DNA of 28,988 nt from Oscillospiraceae bacterium (GTDB taxonomy: Bacteria > Bacillota > Clostridia > Oscillospirales > Ruminococcaceae): NCBI GenBank assembly GCA_016297165.1, contig JAEDHF010000005.1, positions 1 through 28,988 on the forward strand, written 5' to 3'. Positions 6,061 through 14,251 of this stretch are shown here, one piece after another (the first letter of the stretch is position 1; each line of letters opens with the position of its first letter). A model generated the notes under the pieces. That model did not search any database and was not told the origin of the DNA. It worked only from the letters and a program-made list of their open reading frames with translations. A program made the translations under genes and the position numbers.

Positions 6061-8310
6061 GTGAAAAAGTTCAGGCAATCTTACTCGTCACAGATTAAAA
6101 CCCATATAATTATTACCGCTATTATTGCGGTTCTTATAATCGGAATTCTTATCACTATAGCCGTAGGCTACAGAACCAGATCCACCGAAACCATAATAAA
6201 TGTATCTACCGCTGTTTCCATGTCTTCCGCAAAGGGTACAGCCAACGCTATCGGAAGCTATTTCGAAAGGAGAATCTCGATACTTACCAACCTGTCCTAC
6301 CTTTTCTGTAGCTGTGAAAACGCCGAAGAGGAGGAGATTGAAAAGATACTGAATTACTGCTATAATATGAACCTGTTTGATGATATAGCGTACATAAACA
6401 AAGAGGGCATAGCCTATCACAGGGACGGCAGGGTAAAGAATGTTTCACACCGCGCTCTTTTCCGTCAGGGTATTATCGGCGAAAAGACTACCTTCCTCAA
6501 TATAGACAACGAATTTGACTCCGGAAATTACGATATATACAGCGTGCCTGTATATAACGAGAACGATGAGATAATTGCGGTGCTTTCGGGTATGGATACT
6601 CCCCTTTCCGTAGAGGGCGTTGACTATGTGGAAATTGCAGGAAATGCTGACTGCTACTATCTTGTTGACGAAAGAGGAACTATCCTTATGGCTCCCGAAA
6701 ACTCTCCCGTAAGGCTGAGAGTGGGCGATGATATATTTGCCAAGACGGGGGATACAAAGGGTCTCGATTATTACCTAAATATCCGTGAAGCCAGCCAGTC
6801 CGTTGTAACCGATGTTAACGGAGAGGCTTGTATTATCTCCTGTGTATCAATTCCCGGAAGTGTGTGGTCCCTTCTTGCAGTAACTCCGTACGACGTACTT
6901 AAGAGCTATCTCGGCGGAATGTTTGTAATTACTCTCTGGGTAGTAATTATTACAATAGCTGTTATAGCGATACTTACCGCTGTGCTTATTATCCGTATGC
7001 TGGGGCTCAGCAAGCATTTCTCCGGCTATGTTGCGGAAAATAAGAAAAGCTATTATGTTGATGAAATTACGAAATATCCCTCCTGGAACAGCTTCAGGGA
7101 GCATTACCCCGATTTTATGAAGAATACGGGTACGAGCTATGCCCTTATTTCTCTCGATATAGATAAATTCAAGACTATTAACGATTCCCTGGGCTATGAA
7201 GGCGGTAACGAGGTATTAAGACAGCTCGCCGATATTATAAGCAGGAATATCAACAAAACCGATATGTTCGCAAGAAACTCGGGAGACCTCTTCTATATCC
7301 TTTTCGCCTACGATAATATTTCCGATGTTCGTAATGCCGTATCGAATATTATCAACGATGTGGATTATATGGATAAGACGGTAAAGATGTATGTATGTAT
7401 GGGCGTTTATCTTATTATCGACCATAATACAACCGTGGAAACCGCAGTAGGCAGAGCAAACCTTGCCCGCCGCTCCGTAAAGGACCAGAAGCAGAGCAGC
7501 TTCGCCTTCTTCGATAACGCTATGATTGAGCGTATAAGAGACGAACGTTCTATCGAAAGCATTATGGAGGAGGCTCTCATAAAGAAGGAGTTCAAGGTTT
7601 ATCTCCAGCCTAAGTACAGCCTTGAGGACGGAAACGAGCTTGTGGGCGCAGAAGCGCTTGTACGCTGGCTCCACGACGGAACCCTTATTACCCCAAACAG
7701 GTTTATTCCCGTTTTCGAAAAGAACGGTTTTATCGTACAGCTCGACTACTATATGTTCGAGGAAGTATGTAAGCTTCAGAAGAAATGGTTTGAAATGGGT
7801 CATAGGCCGAAGGTTGTTTCCGTAAATATGTCCCGTCTCCATTTAAGGAGCAAGCATTTCGTAGAGGACCTTGTAGCTATCTGCAACAAATATGATATAG
7901 CGACAAAGTATTTCGAAATAGAGATAACCGAATCGGCGGCTTACGAAAACCTCGATATCCTTCTCTCCGTATTCGAAAAGATAAAGAACGTCGGCTTCCA
8001 CGTTTCAATCGACGATTTCGGAACAGGCTATTCCTCTCTCAATATGCTTAAGGATTTAAAGGTTGACGTTCTAAAGATAGACCGTTCCTTCCTTACCGAA
8101 AGTGCAGACGAAAACGAAAATGCAAGCAGAATTATCGCTTGTGTAGTAGCTCTTGCCTCTTCGCTTAATATCTCTACGATATGCGAGGGTATAGAAACGA
8201 AGGAACAGGCTGACCTTCTTAAAAAGCTGGGCTGTAATATGGCGCAGGGCTATTTCTTCGCCCGTCCTATGCCTGTTGCTGATTTCGAGAAGCTTGCATA
8301 CGAGAATTAA
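6061..8310 (+). CDS. Membrane-anchored GGDEF-EAL protein, probable c-di-GMP phosphodiesterase
   Basis: A 749-residue signalling protein. Membrane helices lie near residues 15-36 and 285-312 and flank an extracellular sensor of about 245 residues, probably Cache-like. A GGDEF domain follows (about 350-490), then an EAL domain (about 500-745). The GGDEF domain keeps DIDKFKTIND, but its signature reads SGDLF (407-411) and the RxxD inhibitory site is absent, so cyclase activity is unlikely. The EAL domain keeps EALVRW (531-536), VNMS, EIEITES, DDFGTGYSS (from 651), LKIDRSF with K672, EGIET (709-713) and QGYFFARPMP. It should therefore hydrolyse c-di-GMP in response to an outside ligand. There is no HAMP domain. 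The start is GTG with GGAGG eight bases upstream. Confidence 0.93.
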   Translation: MKKFRQSYSSQIKTHIIITAIIAVLIIGILITIAVGYRTRSTETIINVSTAVSMSSAKGTANAIGSYFERRISILTNLSYLFCSCENAEEEEIEKILNYCYNMNLFDDIAYINKEGIAYHRDGRVKNVSHRALFRQGIIGEKTTFLNIDNEFDSGNYDIYSVPVYNENDEIIAVLSGMDTPLSVEGVDYVEIAGNADCYYLVDERGTILMAPENSPVRLRVGDDIFAKTGDTKGLDYYLNIREASQSVVTDVNGEACIISCVSIPGSVWSLLAVTPYDVLKSYLGGMFVITLWVVIITIAVIAILTAVLIIRMLGLSKHFSGYVAENKKSYYVDEITKYPSWNSFREHYPDFMKNTGTSYALISLDIDKFKTINDSLGYEGGNEVLRQLADIISRNINKTDMFARNSGDLFYILFAYDNISDVRNAVSNIINDVDYMDKTVKMYVCMGVYLIIDHNTTVETAVGRANLARRSVKDQKQSSFAFFDNAMIERIRDERSIESIMEEALIKKEFKVYLQPKYSLEDGNELVGAEALVRWLHDGTLITPNRFIPVFEKNGFIVQLDYYMFEEVCKLQKKWFEMGHRPKVVSVNMSRLHLRSKHFVEDLVAICNKYDIATKYFEIEITESAAYENLDILLSVFEKIKNVGFHVSIDDFGTGYSSLNMLKDLKVDVLKIDRSFLTESADENENASRIIACVVALASSLNISTICEGIETKEQADLLKKLGCNMAQGYFFARPMPVADFEKLAYEN

Positions 8311-8322
8311 AGGAGTGGTATT

Positions 8323-8928
8323 TTGCCCAACGATAACCTCAATGAAATAGCGGATATGATAGATAACGGGGCAACAGCACTCTTTAATGCCATAAAGTAC
8401 TGCTACCGTATTTCTGCCGACGATTTCTATAACATAAACGTAAAGGATATTTTTAAGGTAGGTCTTAGTAACGTTACCGACTATGACGCCTTTAAGCATC
8501 TCGGAATAACTCTTGATAAGGGAAAGCTGGGGGAAATGGGAACGGACAGCTTCAACGAGGTTCTTTCCGTTATAAGATACTGTTTCGCTATAAGGCTTCC
8601 CTTTATGAGAAGATACGCCGTAGAAAGCCAGCTTAAGGATAACCAGCTTCACCGTATTTACGGCATATTAGAGGATTACGGCTTCGCTAATCCCGACGGT
8701 ATCGTTGAGGATAGCTTCAAATCTATGGCATGGCTCGTAAAAACCAAGAAAAACGAGCCTCCCTTCGATACCGAATGGTTCAGGTGCTGGATTTATACCT
8801 ATGGTCATGAGCTTGCCGCCATAAACAATCGCAATTTGTTCGTTTTAGGCTGTGCAGACGCACTTTTCCCTCTTTATTATGCAGCGCTGCAGGAGCTGGT
8901 AGTTAAGGAGTTCAATAAGATAAAGTAA
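8323..8928 (+). CDS. Unknown 201-residue protein coupled to the c-di-GMP enzyme
   Basis: I do not recognise this protein. It begins with TTG at 8323, preceded by AAAGGAGTGG, only 12 bases after the GGDEF-EAL stop, and is followed by a terminator, so the two form one transcript. It has no signal peptide and no clear membrane helix. By eye it is mostly helical, with many aromatic residues (for example IRYCFAIRLPFMRRYAV near 88-104 and EWFRCWIYTYGHELAA near 150-165). A hydrophobic C-terminal stretch, NLFVLGCADALFPLYYAAL, could pack as a core helix. Its position suggests it acts with c-di-GMP signalling, as an effector, partner or regulator, but that is inference only. Confidence 0.8.
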   Translation: MPNDNLNEIADMIDNGATALFNAIKYCYRISADDFYNINVKDIFKVGLSNVTDYDAFKHLGITLDKGKLGEMGTDSFNEVLSVIRYCFAIRLPFMRRYAVESQLKDNQLHRIYGILEDYGFANPDGIVEDSFKSMAWLVKTKKNEPPFDTEWFRCWIYTYGHELAAINNRNLFVLGCADALFPLYYAALQELVVKEFNKIK

Positions 8929-8943
8929 ATAATGAATAGCATT

Positions 8944-8975
8944 AAAGACTGTCCTTTTTTAAGGGCAGTCTTTTT
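8944..8975 (+). terminator. Intrinsic terminator after the c-di-GMP unit
   Basis: AAAGACTGTCC (8944-8954) pairs with GGGCAGTCTTT (8963-8973), with one G-U pair, across a loop of TTTTTTAA. Further T follow the stem. Confidence 0.85.
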
Positions 8976-9022
8976 CGCATTTAGATGTAGGCTTCGGTCG
9001 TAATCCCACTTACGGTTCTCGT

Positions 9023-9050
9023 CACATTTTTCCCCTTTACGCATATTATA
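9023..9050 (+). promoter_or_regulatory. Sigma-K-like mother-cell sporulation promoter of dpaAB
   Basis: The -10 element CATATTATA at 9042-9050 matches the sigma-K/sigma-E pattern CATANNNTA exactly. CACA at 9023-9026, 15 bases upstream, fits the sigma-K -35 pattern. No good sigma-A pair is seen in this gap. In Bacillus subtilis the equivalent spoVF genes are known to be under sigma-K, so the match has biological sense. Confidence 0.65.
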
Positions 9051-9083
9051 AAGAAACAGATTGTTTTAAGGGGTAATGCTTTT

Positions 9084-9935
9084 ATGAACAGCTTTAACTT
9101 CATCGGCGGAGATATGAGAATAATATACGGCGCAAAGCGGCTTGGAGAGCGCTACGACTGCCATACCTACGGCTTAGGGGACAGGTCGGATATCGTAATC
9201 GAGGCGGCGGATTTCGGAGTTCTTCCTCTTCCTTCTACCTCGGACGGGATAACGATAAATGCGCCGCTTAATAACGGAGAGCCTATCCCTCTTAGCTTTA
9301 TAAAAAAGGCGGTTAAGCCCGGCGGCGTTGTTTTCGCCGGTAAAAGCTTCCCTCTCCTTAAGGAATACTGCAAGGATAACGGCTATACCCTTATCGACTA
9401 TTTCGAAAGAGAGGAGCTTCAGGTTATGAATGCAGTTCCTACCGCCGAAGGAACTGTTGAAATCGCTATAAGAGAGCTTCCCGTTACTATAAACGGAACA
9501 TCCGTTCTTATTACGGGCTTCGGTAGGATTGCTACCGTTACCGCCCGATATTTCCGCGCACTCGGGGCGGAGGTTTACGTTGCCGCAAGAAAGGTCAGCG
9601 ATTTAGCAAAAATAAGGCTTCTCGGTTATATGCCCGTAGATATAAGGGACGAAAACAGGTTCAGCGAAGCGGTAGGCTCGGTAAGGCTTATTATAAATAC
9701 CGTTCCTGCGGCGGTTTTCGATAAACGCTGTATCGGCTTTATGGGGAAAAAGACGGTTTTTATAGAGCTGGCTTCCCTTATGAGTCTTGAGGATACGGAA
9801 ATGGCGGATAAACAGGGGGTTAAGGTTATATGGGCAAGAAGCCTTCCCGGGAAAACCGCTCCCGTAACCGCAGGCTTCGTTATCGCCGATACGATAGCCA
9901 ATATTGTTATGGAAAGGAGTGTACGGAATGAATAA
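9084..9935 (+). CDS. dpaA: Dipicolinate synthase subunit A
   Basis: A 283-residue protein (also called SpoVFA) that, with DpaB, makes dipicolinic acid from the lysine-pathway intermediate in the mother cell of a sporulating bacterium. Dipicolinate is then loaded into the spore core. Visible features include the N-terminal FIGGDMRIIYGA nucleotide-fold start and the NAVPTAEGTVEIAI segment (about 113-126). The family Rossmann motif is VLITGFGRIATVTARYF (about 140-156), and a VIWARSLPGKTAPVTAG segment lies near the C-terminus. Length is normal for the family. The ribosome binding site is AAGGGG at 9068-9073; an ATG at 9076 is closed by an immediate stop. The 3' end overlaps dpaB by eight bases. 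Confidence 0.93.
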   Translation: MNSFNFIGGDMRIIYGAKRLGERYDCHTYGLGDRSDIVIEAADFGVLPLPSTSDGITINAPLNNGEPIPLSFIKKAVKPGGVVFAGKSFPLLKEYCKDNGYTLIDYFEREELQVMNAVPTAEGTVEIAIRELPVTINGTSVLITGFGRIATVTARYFRALGAEVYVAARKVSDLAKIRLLGYMPVDIRDENRFSEAVGSVRLIINTVPAAVFDKRCIGFMGKKTVFIELASLMSLEDTEMADKQGVKVIWARSLPGKTAPVTAGFVIADTIANIVMERSVRNE

Positions 9936-10533
9936 TTTAGAGGGTAAGAAGGTGGGCTTCGCTATGTGCGGTTCCTTCTGCACCTTTTCAAGATGCTTCG
10001 AAACGCTCGACAGGCTTATAGACCTGGGCTGTGATATAATCCCGATAATGTCGGAAAATGCATACGGTACGGATACCCGCTTCGGAAAAGCGGAAGAACA
10101 TATAGAACGTATCAGGGAGAAAACAGGCAAGGATATTATCCATACTATCGTCGGCGCAGAGCCTATAGGGCCGAAAAAGCTTACCGATATTATGCTTATT
10201 GTGAACTGTACGGGGAATACGATGGCGAAGCTTACGGCAAGTATTACGGACACGGCGGTTACCATGGCGGTAAAAAGTCATCTCCGCAATAAAAAGCCCG
10301 TTCTTATAAATCTCGCCACAAACGACGCTCTTTCGGGGTCGGCGAAGAACATATTCAGTCTTATGAACTATAAGAATTACTATTTTGTGCCGGTATTCCA
10401 GGACGATTATTCCCTTAAGCCCTTTTCCCTTATGGGGGATTTTAAGCTTATTCCGAAGGCTCTGGAAGAAGCCCTTGAGGGGCGCCAGTTACAGCCGATA
10501 ATCGACCCTACAAATATAATCTATCAGGAATAA
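9928..10533 (+). CDS. dpaB: Dipicolinate synthase subunit B (flavoprotein family)
   Basis: A 201-residue partner of DpaA (SpoVFB), of the flavoprotein fold. Motifs seen are VGFAMCGSFCTFSR (about 11-24), the family's nucleotide-binding start, then IIPIMSENA, the VGAEPIGPKKL segment, and LMIVNCTGNT-like residues near 91-99. PVLINLATNDALSGSA (about 126-141) also fits. The start ATG at 9928 has GGAAAGGAGTG just upstream; a frame extension to 9904 lacks a site and lies deeper inside dpaA. Overlap with dpaA points to translational coupling and a 1:1 complex. A terminator follows at once, so dpaAB is a self-contained sporulation operon. Confidence 0.93.
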   Translation: MNNLEGKKVGFAMCGSFCTFSRCFETLDRLIDLGCDIIPIMSENAYGTDTRFGKAEEHIERIREKTGKDIIHTIVGAEPIGPKKLTDIMLIVNCTGNTMAKLTASITDTAVTMAVKSHLRNKKPVLINLATNDALSGSAKNIFSLMNYKNYYFVPVFQDDYSLKPFSLMGDFKLIPKALEEALEGRQLQPIIDPTNIIYQE

Positions 10534-10535
10534 AT

Positions 10536-10567
10536 AAAGGCTGTACTCAAATAAGGGTACAGCCTTT
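10536..10567. terminator. Shared terminator between convergent dpaB and CPBP genes
   Basis: An 11-bp perfect stem, AAAGGCTGTAC (10536-10546) with GTACAGCCTTT (10557-10567), around a 10-base loop. Moderately T-rich tails follow on both strands. It sits three bases from the convergent gene's stop, so it can serve both directions. Confidence 0.8.
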
Positions 10568-10569
10568 AC

Positions 10570-11565
10570 TTATTTTATGAAGATAAGCGCCATCGTCACA
10601 AGCCCGATAATAAATGGAATATTCCTGAAGAAAAGCTTAAGCTTTTCCTTTTTCGGAATGCCCGAGGGGTTTTCGAAGCGGAATACCTTTTTTACGGCGA
10701 GAATAACCGCCGCTATTATTCCTAAGGGAATAACCGCCGTCATTATTATGCCCATCACCTGTTGGACTGCTGTTACGGCTTCGGTGTGCTCCTGCCCGAA
10801 AATACCTTCAGGCATATAGGAGATAACCGAAACGATAAGATTGTTCGCCGAATGGAGAATTATCGAGGGCAGTATGCTGTTGGAGCGCACTGTGATAATG
10901 CCCAGGAAAATACCCGAAATAAGAGCATAGGCAAGCTGGTCAACGTTACCGTGGAAAAGGGCGAATATAGCCGCGGAAATAAGTATAGCGGTAAGGTCGC
11001 CGTATTTTCGGAGAGGTTTCAGGAGAAAGCCACGGAATATTACCTCTTCACATAAGGGAGCGATTATAACGGTACAAAGGCTAAGGGTAAGAAACTGGAA
11101 AAGATTATTGGGCATTGAGTTGGAAAACGCCGCCGATGGGAGAGGCGTTCCGAACATGGAGTTAAGCGCCTTTGTGATAAATTCGGTAATCATAGTACCG
11201 ATAGAGGAAAAAGCTACTCCGCTTATAAAAATAAGGATAAAATCCCCCTTAAAGCGGCGGTAGTCCTGTTTCGGGGCGGAAAGAGCCTCATTTTTGAAGA
11301 TTACTGCCGTAAAAATAAGAGGAAAAAGATAGGCGGCAAGCTCGTTTATCATCAGGGTTATGAAATAATAGCCGTCGGGCAGGGGCAAAAGGGGGTCGAA
11401 GGCAGGCTTTCCGCCTAAAAGCCACACCATAAGGACGTAGAAAAGATATATCAGTATCCTCGAATTAACGAAGAGAAGCCCCATGGCAAGGCCATATTTC
11501 CCTATGAGAGAGGATAATTCCCCTTGTTCCTTTTCCTTTAACGAGAGTTCTGAAAAAAATCCCAT
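10570..11565 (-). CDS. CPBP-family intramembrane metalloprotease (first of tandem pair)
   Basis: A 331-residue polytopic membrane protein of the CAAX protease/bacteriocin-processing (CPBP, Abi) family. The conserved catalytic motifs are present: E173-E174-VIF-R178 (motif 1), FALFH205G (motif 2) and H238SANN242 (motif 3). These residues form the glutamate/histidine active site in the family. Helices flank the core on both sides, and the C-terminal part (about 270-331) has a further hydrophobic hairpin. Its ATG directly abuts the TAA of the upstream CPBP gene, giving tight coupling. Substrates of most bacterial CPBP proteins are unknown; peptide processing, immunity or signal processing are all possible. 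Confidence 0.88.
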   Translation of the reverse strand: MGFFSELSLKEKEQGELSSLIGKYGLAMGLLFVNSRILIYLFYVLMVWLLGGKPAFDPLLPLPDGYYFITLMINELAAYLFPLIFTAVIFKNEALSAPKQDYRRFKGDFILIFISGVAFSSIGTMITEFITKALNSMFGTPLPSAAFSNSMPNNLFQFLTLSLCTVIIAPLCEEVIFRGFLLKPLRKYGDLTAILISAAIFALFHGNVDQLAYALISGIFLGIITVRSNSILPSIILHSANNLIVSVISYMPEGIFGQEHTEAVTAVQQVMGIIMTAVIPLGIIAAVILAVKKVFRFENPSGIPKKEKLKLFFRNIPFIIGLVTMALIFIK

Positions 11566-12633
11566 TTATTTCACCATCAGACTACTGAACCAGTCGGATA
11601 TAAGACCGGAAGAAAAGCCCGTAAAGATGTCAACAATCAGCAGCACGCTTATCAGCAAGGGAACGTTGGTAATAAGAATTTTTACCTTAGTGCTGTTATT
11701 TACCTCGCCCCATACTTTCTCCACCTTATAGCGCTTAATCTGCTTGATTTTGATTATTGCGAGGACAAGCCCCACTATAATAAGAATTATAAGTGATACC
11801 ATATATATGCCGAAAAGGGCTACCATAAACATATCGCTGTCGGGTATTCTTTCCGTAGAGCCGCTCATAACGTATTCCTGAACGCTGGGGGTGTTAAGAA
11901 GGAGCGTACTTATAACGGAAAGCATATTTACAATAGCGTGGATTATGGTTGAAGCGAGAATTCCTCCCGTAGCGTAGGTAATATAGCCGAGGGCAACGCC
12001 CATAGCTGTCGTATAGAAGAACTGGCTGAAATTACCGTGGAGAAGTCCGAAGAAGATAGCGGAAGCGAAAATAGCGAGACCGTTTCCGTACTGCTTAAGC
12101 TCACTGAAAATAAGTCCTCTTACCATAAATTCTTCGAAAACAGGAGCAATAAAGCCTGCAAGAACCATAAACACAAGCCCTGTTTCAAGGCTCATAGGTA
12201 ATGCCGAGGATATGGGGTTATCCGCTACGGTTTCTCCTGCCAGCTTATTAAGCAGAAAAATAACCACCATTGTAAGAATATTGAAAATCTGGGCGAAGCC
12301 GTAAACCGCTACGGTGTTGCTTAAGGCTTTTCCGAGATTTTTCGGCTTGTGATAAAGCTGTTTCAGGGATTTTTCCGAGTTTTTATAATACCTGAACATA
12401 AAAAAGCCGATAACCGAGGGTAAAATCTGAAGAAAAAGGGCGGAAAGAATAACGTTAATCGTATAGAGCTCGGTATAGGACGCCGTATCTATGAAGGGCA
12501 GAAGCGCAGCGTTAATAACCACGTCCGCCACAATTCTCAGCAGGAAGCAGGTAAGTGCAAACATACCCACAAGCAGAGCGCTTTTCTTATATTTCGCCAT
12601 TAAATCCTCTTTTTCGGTAAGTAGCTCTTCCAT
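11566..12633 (-). CDS. CPBP-family intramembrane metalloprotease (second of tandem pair)
   Basis: A 355-residue relative of its neighbour. Motif 1 is E167-E168-FMV-R172, motif 2 is FGLLH199GN, and motif 3 is H232AIVN236. Several membrane helices surround these sites. I chose the ATG at 12631-12633 because GAAAGGAA lies seven to eight bases upstream; a TTG five codons earlier would place that site inside the gene. It starts 15 bases after the end of glmU and lies in the same direction, so it is probably read from the glmU promoter. The two CPBP proteins share layout but differ widely in sequence, so the duplication is old. Confidence 0.88.
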   Translation of the reverse strand: MEELLTEKEDLMAKYKKSALLVGMFALTCFLLRIVADVVINAALLPFIDTASYTELYTINVILSALFLQILPSVIGFFMFRYYKNSEKSLKQLYHKPKNLGKALSNTVAVYGFAQIFNILTMVVIFLLNKLAGETVADNPISSALPMSLETGLVFMVLAGFIAPVFEEFMVRGLIFSELKQYGNGLAIFASAIFFGLLHGNFSQFFYTTAMGVALGYITYATGGILASTIIHAIVNMLSVISTLLLNTPSVQEYVMSGSTERIPDSDMFMVALFGIYMVSLIILIIVGLVLAIIKIKQIKRYKVEKVWGEVNNSTKVKILITNVPLLISVLLIVDIFTGFSSGLISDWFSSLMVK

Positions 12634-12648
12634 TTTAATTCCTTTCAA

Positions 12649-14034
12649 TTATGCCTTTCTTATACGCTTCGAGTTCTTTTCCCAATGTTCAATTACCTTA
12701 GCCGCCGCTCTTTCTACAACAAGACTGTCCGCAGGGATTTTGCCTGTTACGGTGGAGCCTGCGCCTGTCGTAGCGTTTTCGCCGATTTCTACGGGAGCGA
12801 TAAGGTTGGTGTTACAGCCGATAAAGGCATGGTCGCCGATAACGGTACGGAACTTGTTTACTCCGTCGTAGTTGGCGGTTACACAGCCGCAGCCGAAGTT
12901 TACGTCCTTTCCTACGTCGCTGTCGCCGATATAGGTAAGGTGGGCTACCGAGGTTTTTACTCCGATTTCGGCGTTCTTTATCTCTACGAAGTCGCCGATT
13001 TTTACTCCGTCATGAAGAACGGTATCGGGACGAAGCTGAACGAAGGGTCCTGCCTTAACGTTATTTCCTACTTTTGCGCTATATGCCTGAACGTTATTGA
13101 GGGTTACGTTATTTCCTACCGCCGTATTTTCGATAAGGCTGTTGGGACCTATGATACAGCCCTCTCCGATTACGGTTTTTCCTCTTATAATCGTGTTGGG
13201 CAGGATTTTCGTATCTCTTCCGATTACTGCGTCCTTACCTATTATGATACCGTCGGTACAGGGGAATTCAACCCCCTCATCAAGAAGCCTTTCTATAACC
13301 CTCATTCTTGCCTTTGTGTTAAGGTTAAGTAAATCTTTTCTGCTGTTTGCGCCAAGGACGATATCGCTGTTTTCCGAGATAAAGGCGCCTGCCTTACCGC
13401 TTTTTGATTTTATGATGCCTACTGCGTCGGTGAGATAGTATTCTCCGCTTGCATTGGCAGTAGATAAAAGGGGAAGAGCCTCCTTAAGAGCCGTCGATTT
13501 GAACCAGTACACTCCCGAGTTGATTTCGTTAATCATAAGCTCTTCGGGGGTACAGTCCTTTTTCTCCGTAATCCTTAAAAGTCCGCCATTTTCGTCACGG
13601 ATTATTCTTCCATAGGAGCCGGGGTCGGCTATTTTCGCAGTAACCACAGTCACATCGTTATCGGAATAGGTATGCTCGTTAAGGGATTTAAGTATAGTAT
13701 CGCTGTCGATAAAGGGAGCGTCGCCGCAGAGAATAAGTACGTTTTCGCCCTTTTGGAGCATATCTGCCGCCTGCATAACCGCGTGACCCGTACCCTTACG
13801 CTCCGTCTGCATAAAGGTTAAGAATTGTCCCTTTTTCGCTATGTATTCCTTAACTGTATCTGCGCCGTTTCCTACCACAACGCCGATATTTTCGTCGGGG
13901 AAGCCCGACTCCTTAACGCTGTCCATTACCCAGCCTATCATAGGCTCTCCTAAGACCTCGCACATAACCTTAGGCCCCGAGGATTTCATTCTTGTACCGT
14001 CTCCTGCGGCTAAAATGATAGCAGATATATTCAT
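12649..14034 (-). CDS. glmU: Bifunctional UDP-GlcNAc pyrophosphorylase / glucosamine-1-P acetyltransferase
   Basis: A 461-residue enzyme that acetylates glucosamine-1-phosphate and then joins it to UTP, giving UDP-GlcNAc for peptidoglycan and surface polysaccharide. The N-terminal nucleotidyltransferase has LAAGDGTRMKSSGPKVM (about 8-24), LILCGDAPF and EINSGVYWF. From about residue 250 a run of hexapeptide repeats builds the left-handed beta-helix acetyltransferase, with AHLTYIGDS holding the likely catalytic histidine and GCVTANYDG following. Length is normal. The ATG has GAAAGGAATAATG upstream. In Bacillus and many Clostridia glmU is followed by prs; here CPBP protease genes follow instead. 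Confidence 0.96.
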   Translation of the reverse strand: MNISAIILAAGDGTRMKSSGPKVMCEVLGEPMIGWVMDSVKESGFPDENIGVVVGNGADTVKEYIAKKGQFLTFMQTERKGTGHAVMQAADMLQKGENVLILCGDAPFIDSDTILKSLNEHTYSDNDVTVVTAKIADPGSYGRIIRDENGGLLRITEKKDCTPEELMINEINSGVYWFKSTALKEALPLLSTANASGEYYLTDAVGIIKSKSGKAGAFISENSDIVLGANSRKDLLNLNTKARMRVIERLLDEGVEFPCTDGIIIGKDAVIGRDTKILPNTIIRGKTVIGEGCIIGPNSLIENTAVGNNVTLNNVQAYSAKVGNNVKAGPFVQLRPDTVLHDGVKIGDFVEIKNAEIGVKTSVAHLTYIGDSDVGKDVNFGCGCVTANYDGVNKFRTVIGDHAFIGCNTNLIAPVEIGENATTGAGSTVTGKIPADSLVVERAAAKVIEHWEKNSKRIRKA

Positions 14035-14071
14035 AAAGCATTATTCCTTTCAGTAAATTCATTCAACCCTC

Positions 14072-14100
14072 ATTATCTCATATTTTCATAAAATAATCAA
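14072..14100 (-). promoter_or_regulatory. Sigma-A-type promoter of glmU
   Basis: Read on the minus strand: TTGATT at 14100-14095, a 17-base spacer, and GATAAT at 14077-14072. The leader to the glmU ATG at 14034 is about 30 bases. Confidence 0.65.
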
Positions 14101-14124
14101 GCCCTTTCTGTACTATAAATTACG

Positions 14125-14153
14125 TTGATTTTATAAAAAATTTGTGATATACT
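14125..14153 (+). promoter_or_regulatory. Sigma-A-type promoter of the secA-like/mnmE/addBA unit
   Basis: TTGATT at 14125-14130, a 17-base spacer, and TATACT at 14148-14153. The predicted start near 14160 gives a leader of about 90 bases in which I see no terminator or recognised riboswitch. It is divergent from the glmU promoter. Confidence 0.68.
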
Positions 14154-14251
14154 GTTGTAGTGAATAACGAATAATTGCGGTATTGGCTTGTGCATAAGGT
14201 GAAATACATTATTATTCTTTGTTCAAAAATTGCCCGTTATGTGAGGTAGCT

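Noticed and set aside
7216..7842. A 208-codon minus-strand frame opposite the GGDEF-EAL gene
   Set aside because: It overlaps the EAL motifs and lacks a ribosome binding site, so it is a shadow of the real gene.
12685..13332. A 215-codon plus-strand frame opposite glmU
   Set aside because: It lies wholly over the hexapeptide repeats of glmU, whose repeat pattern yields regular antisense codons. No start signal is seen.
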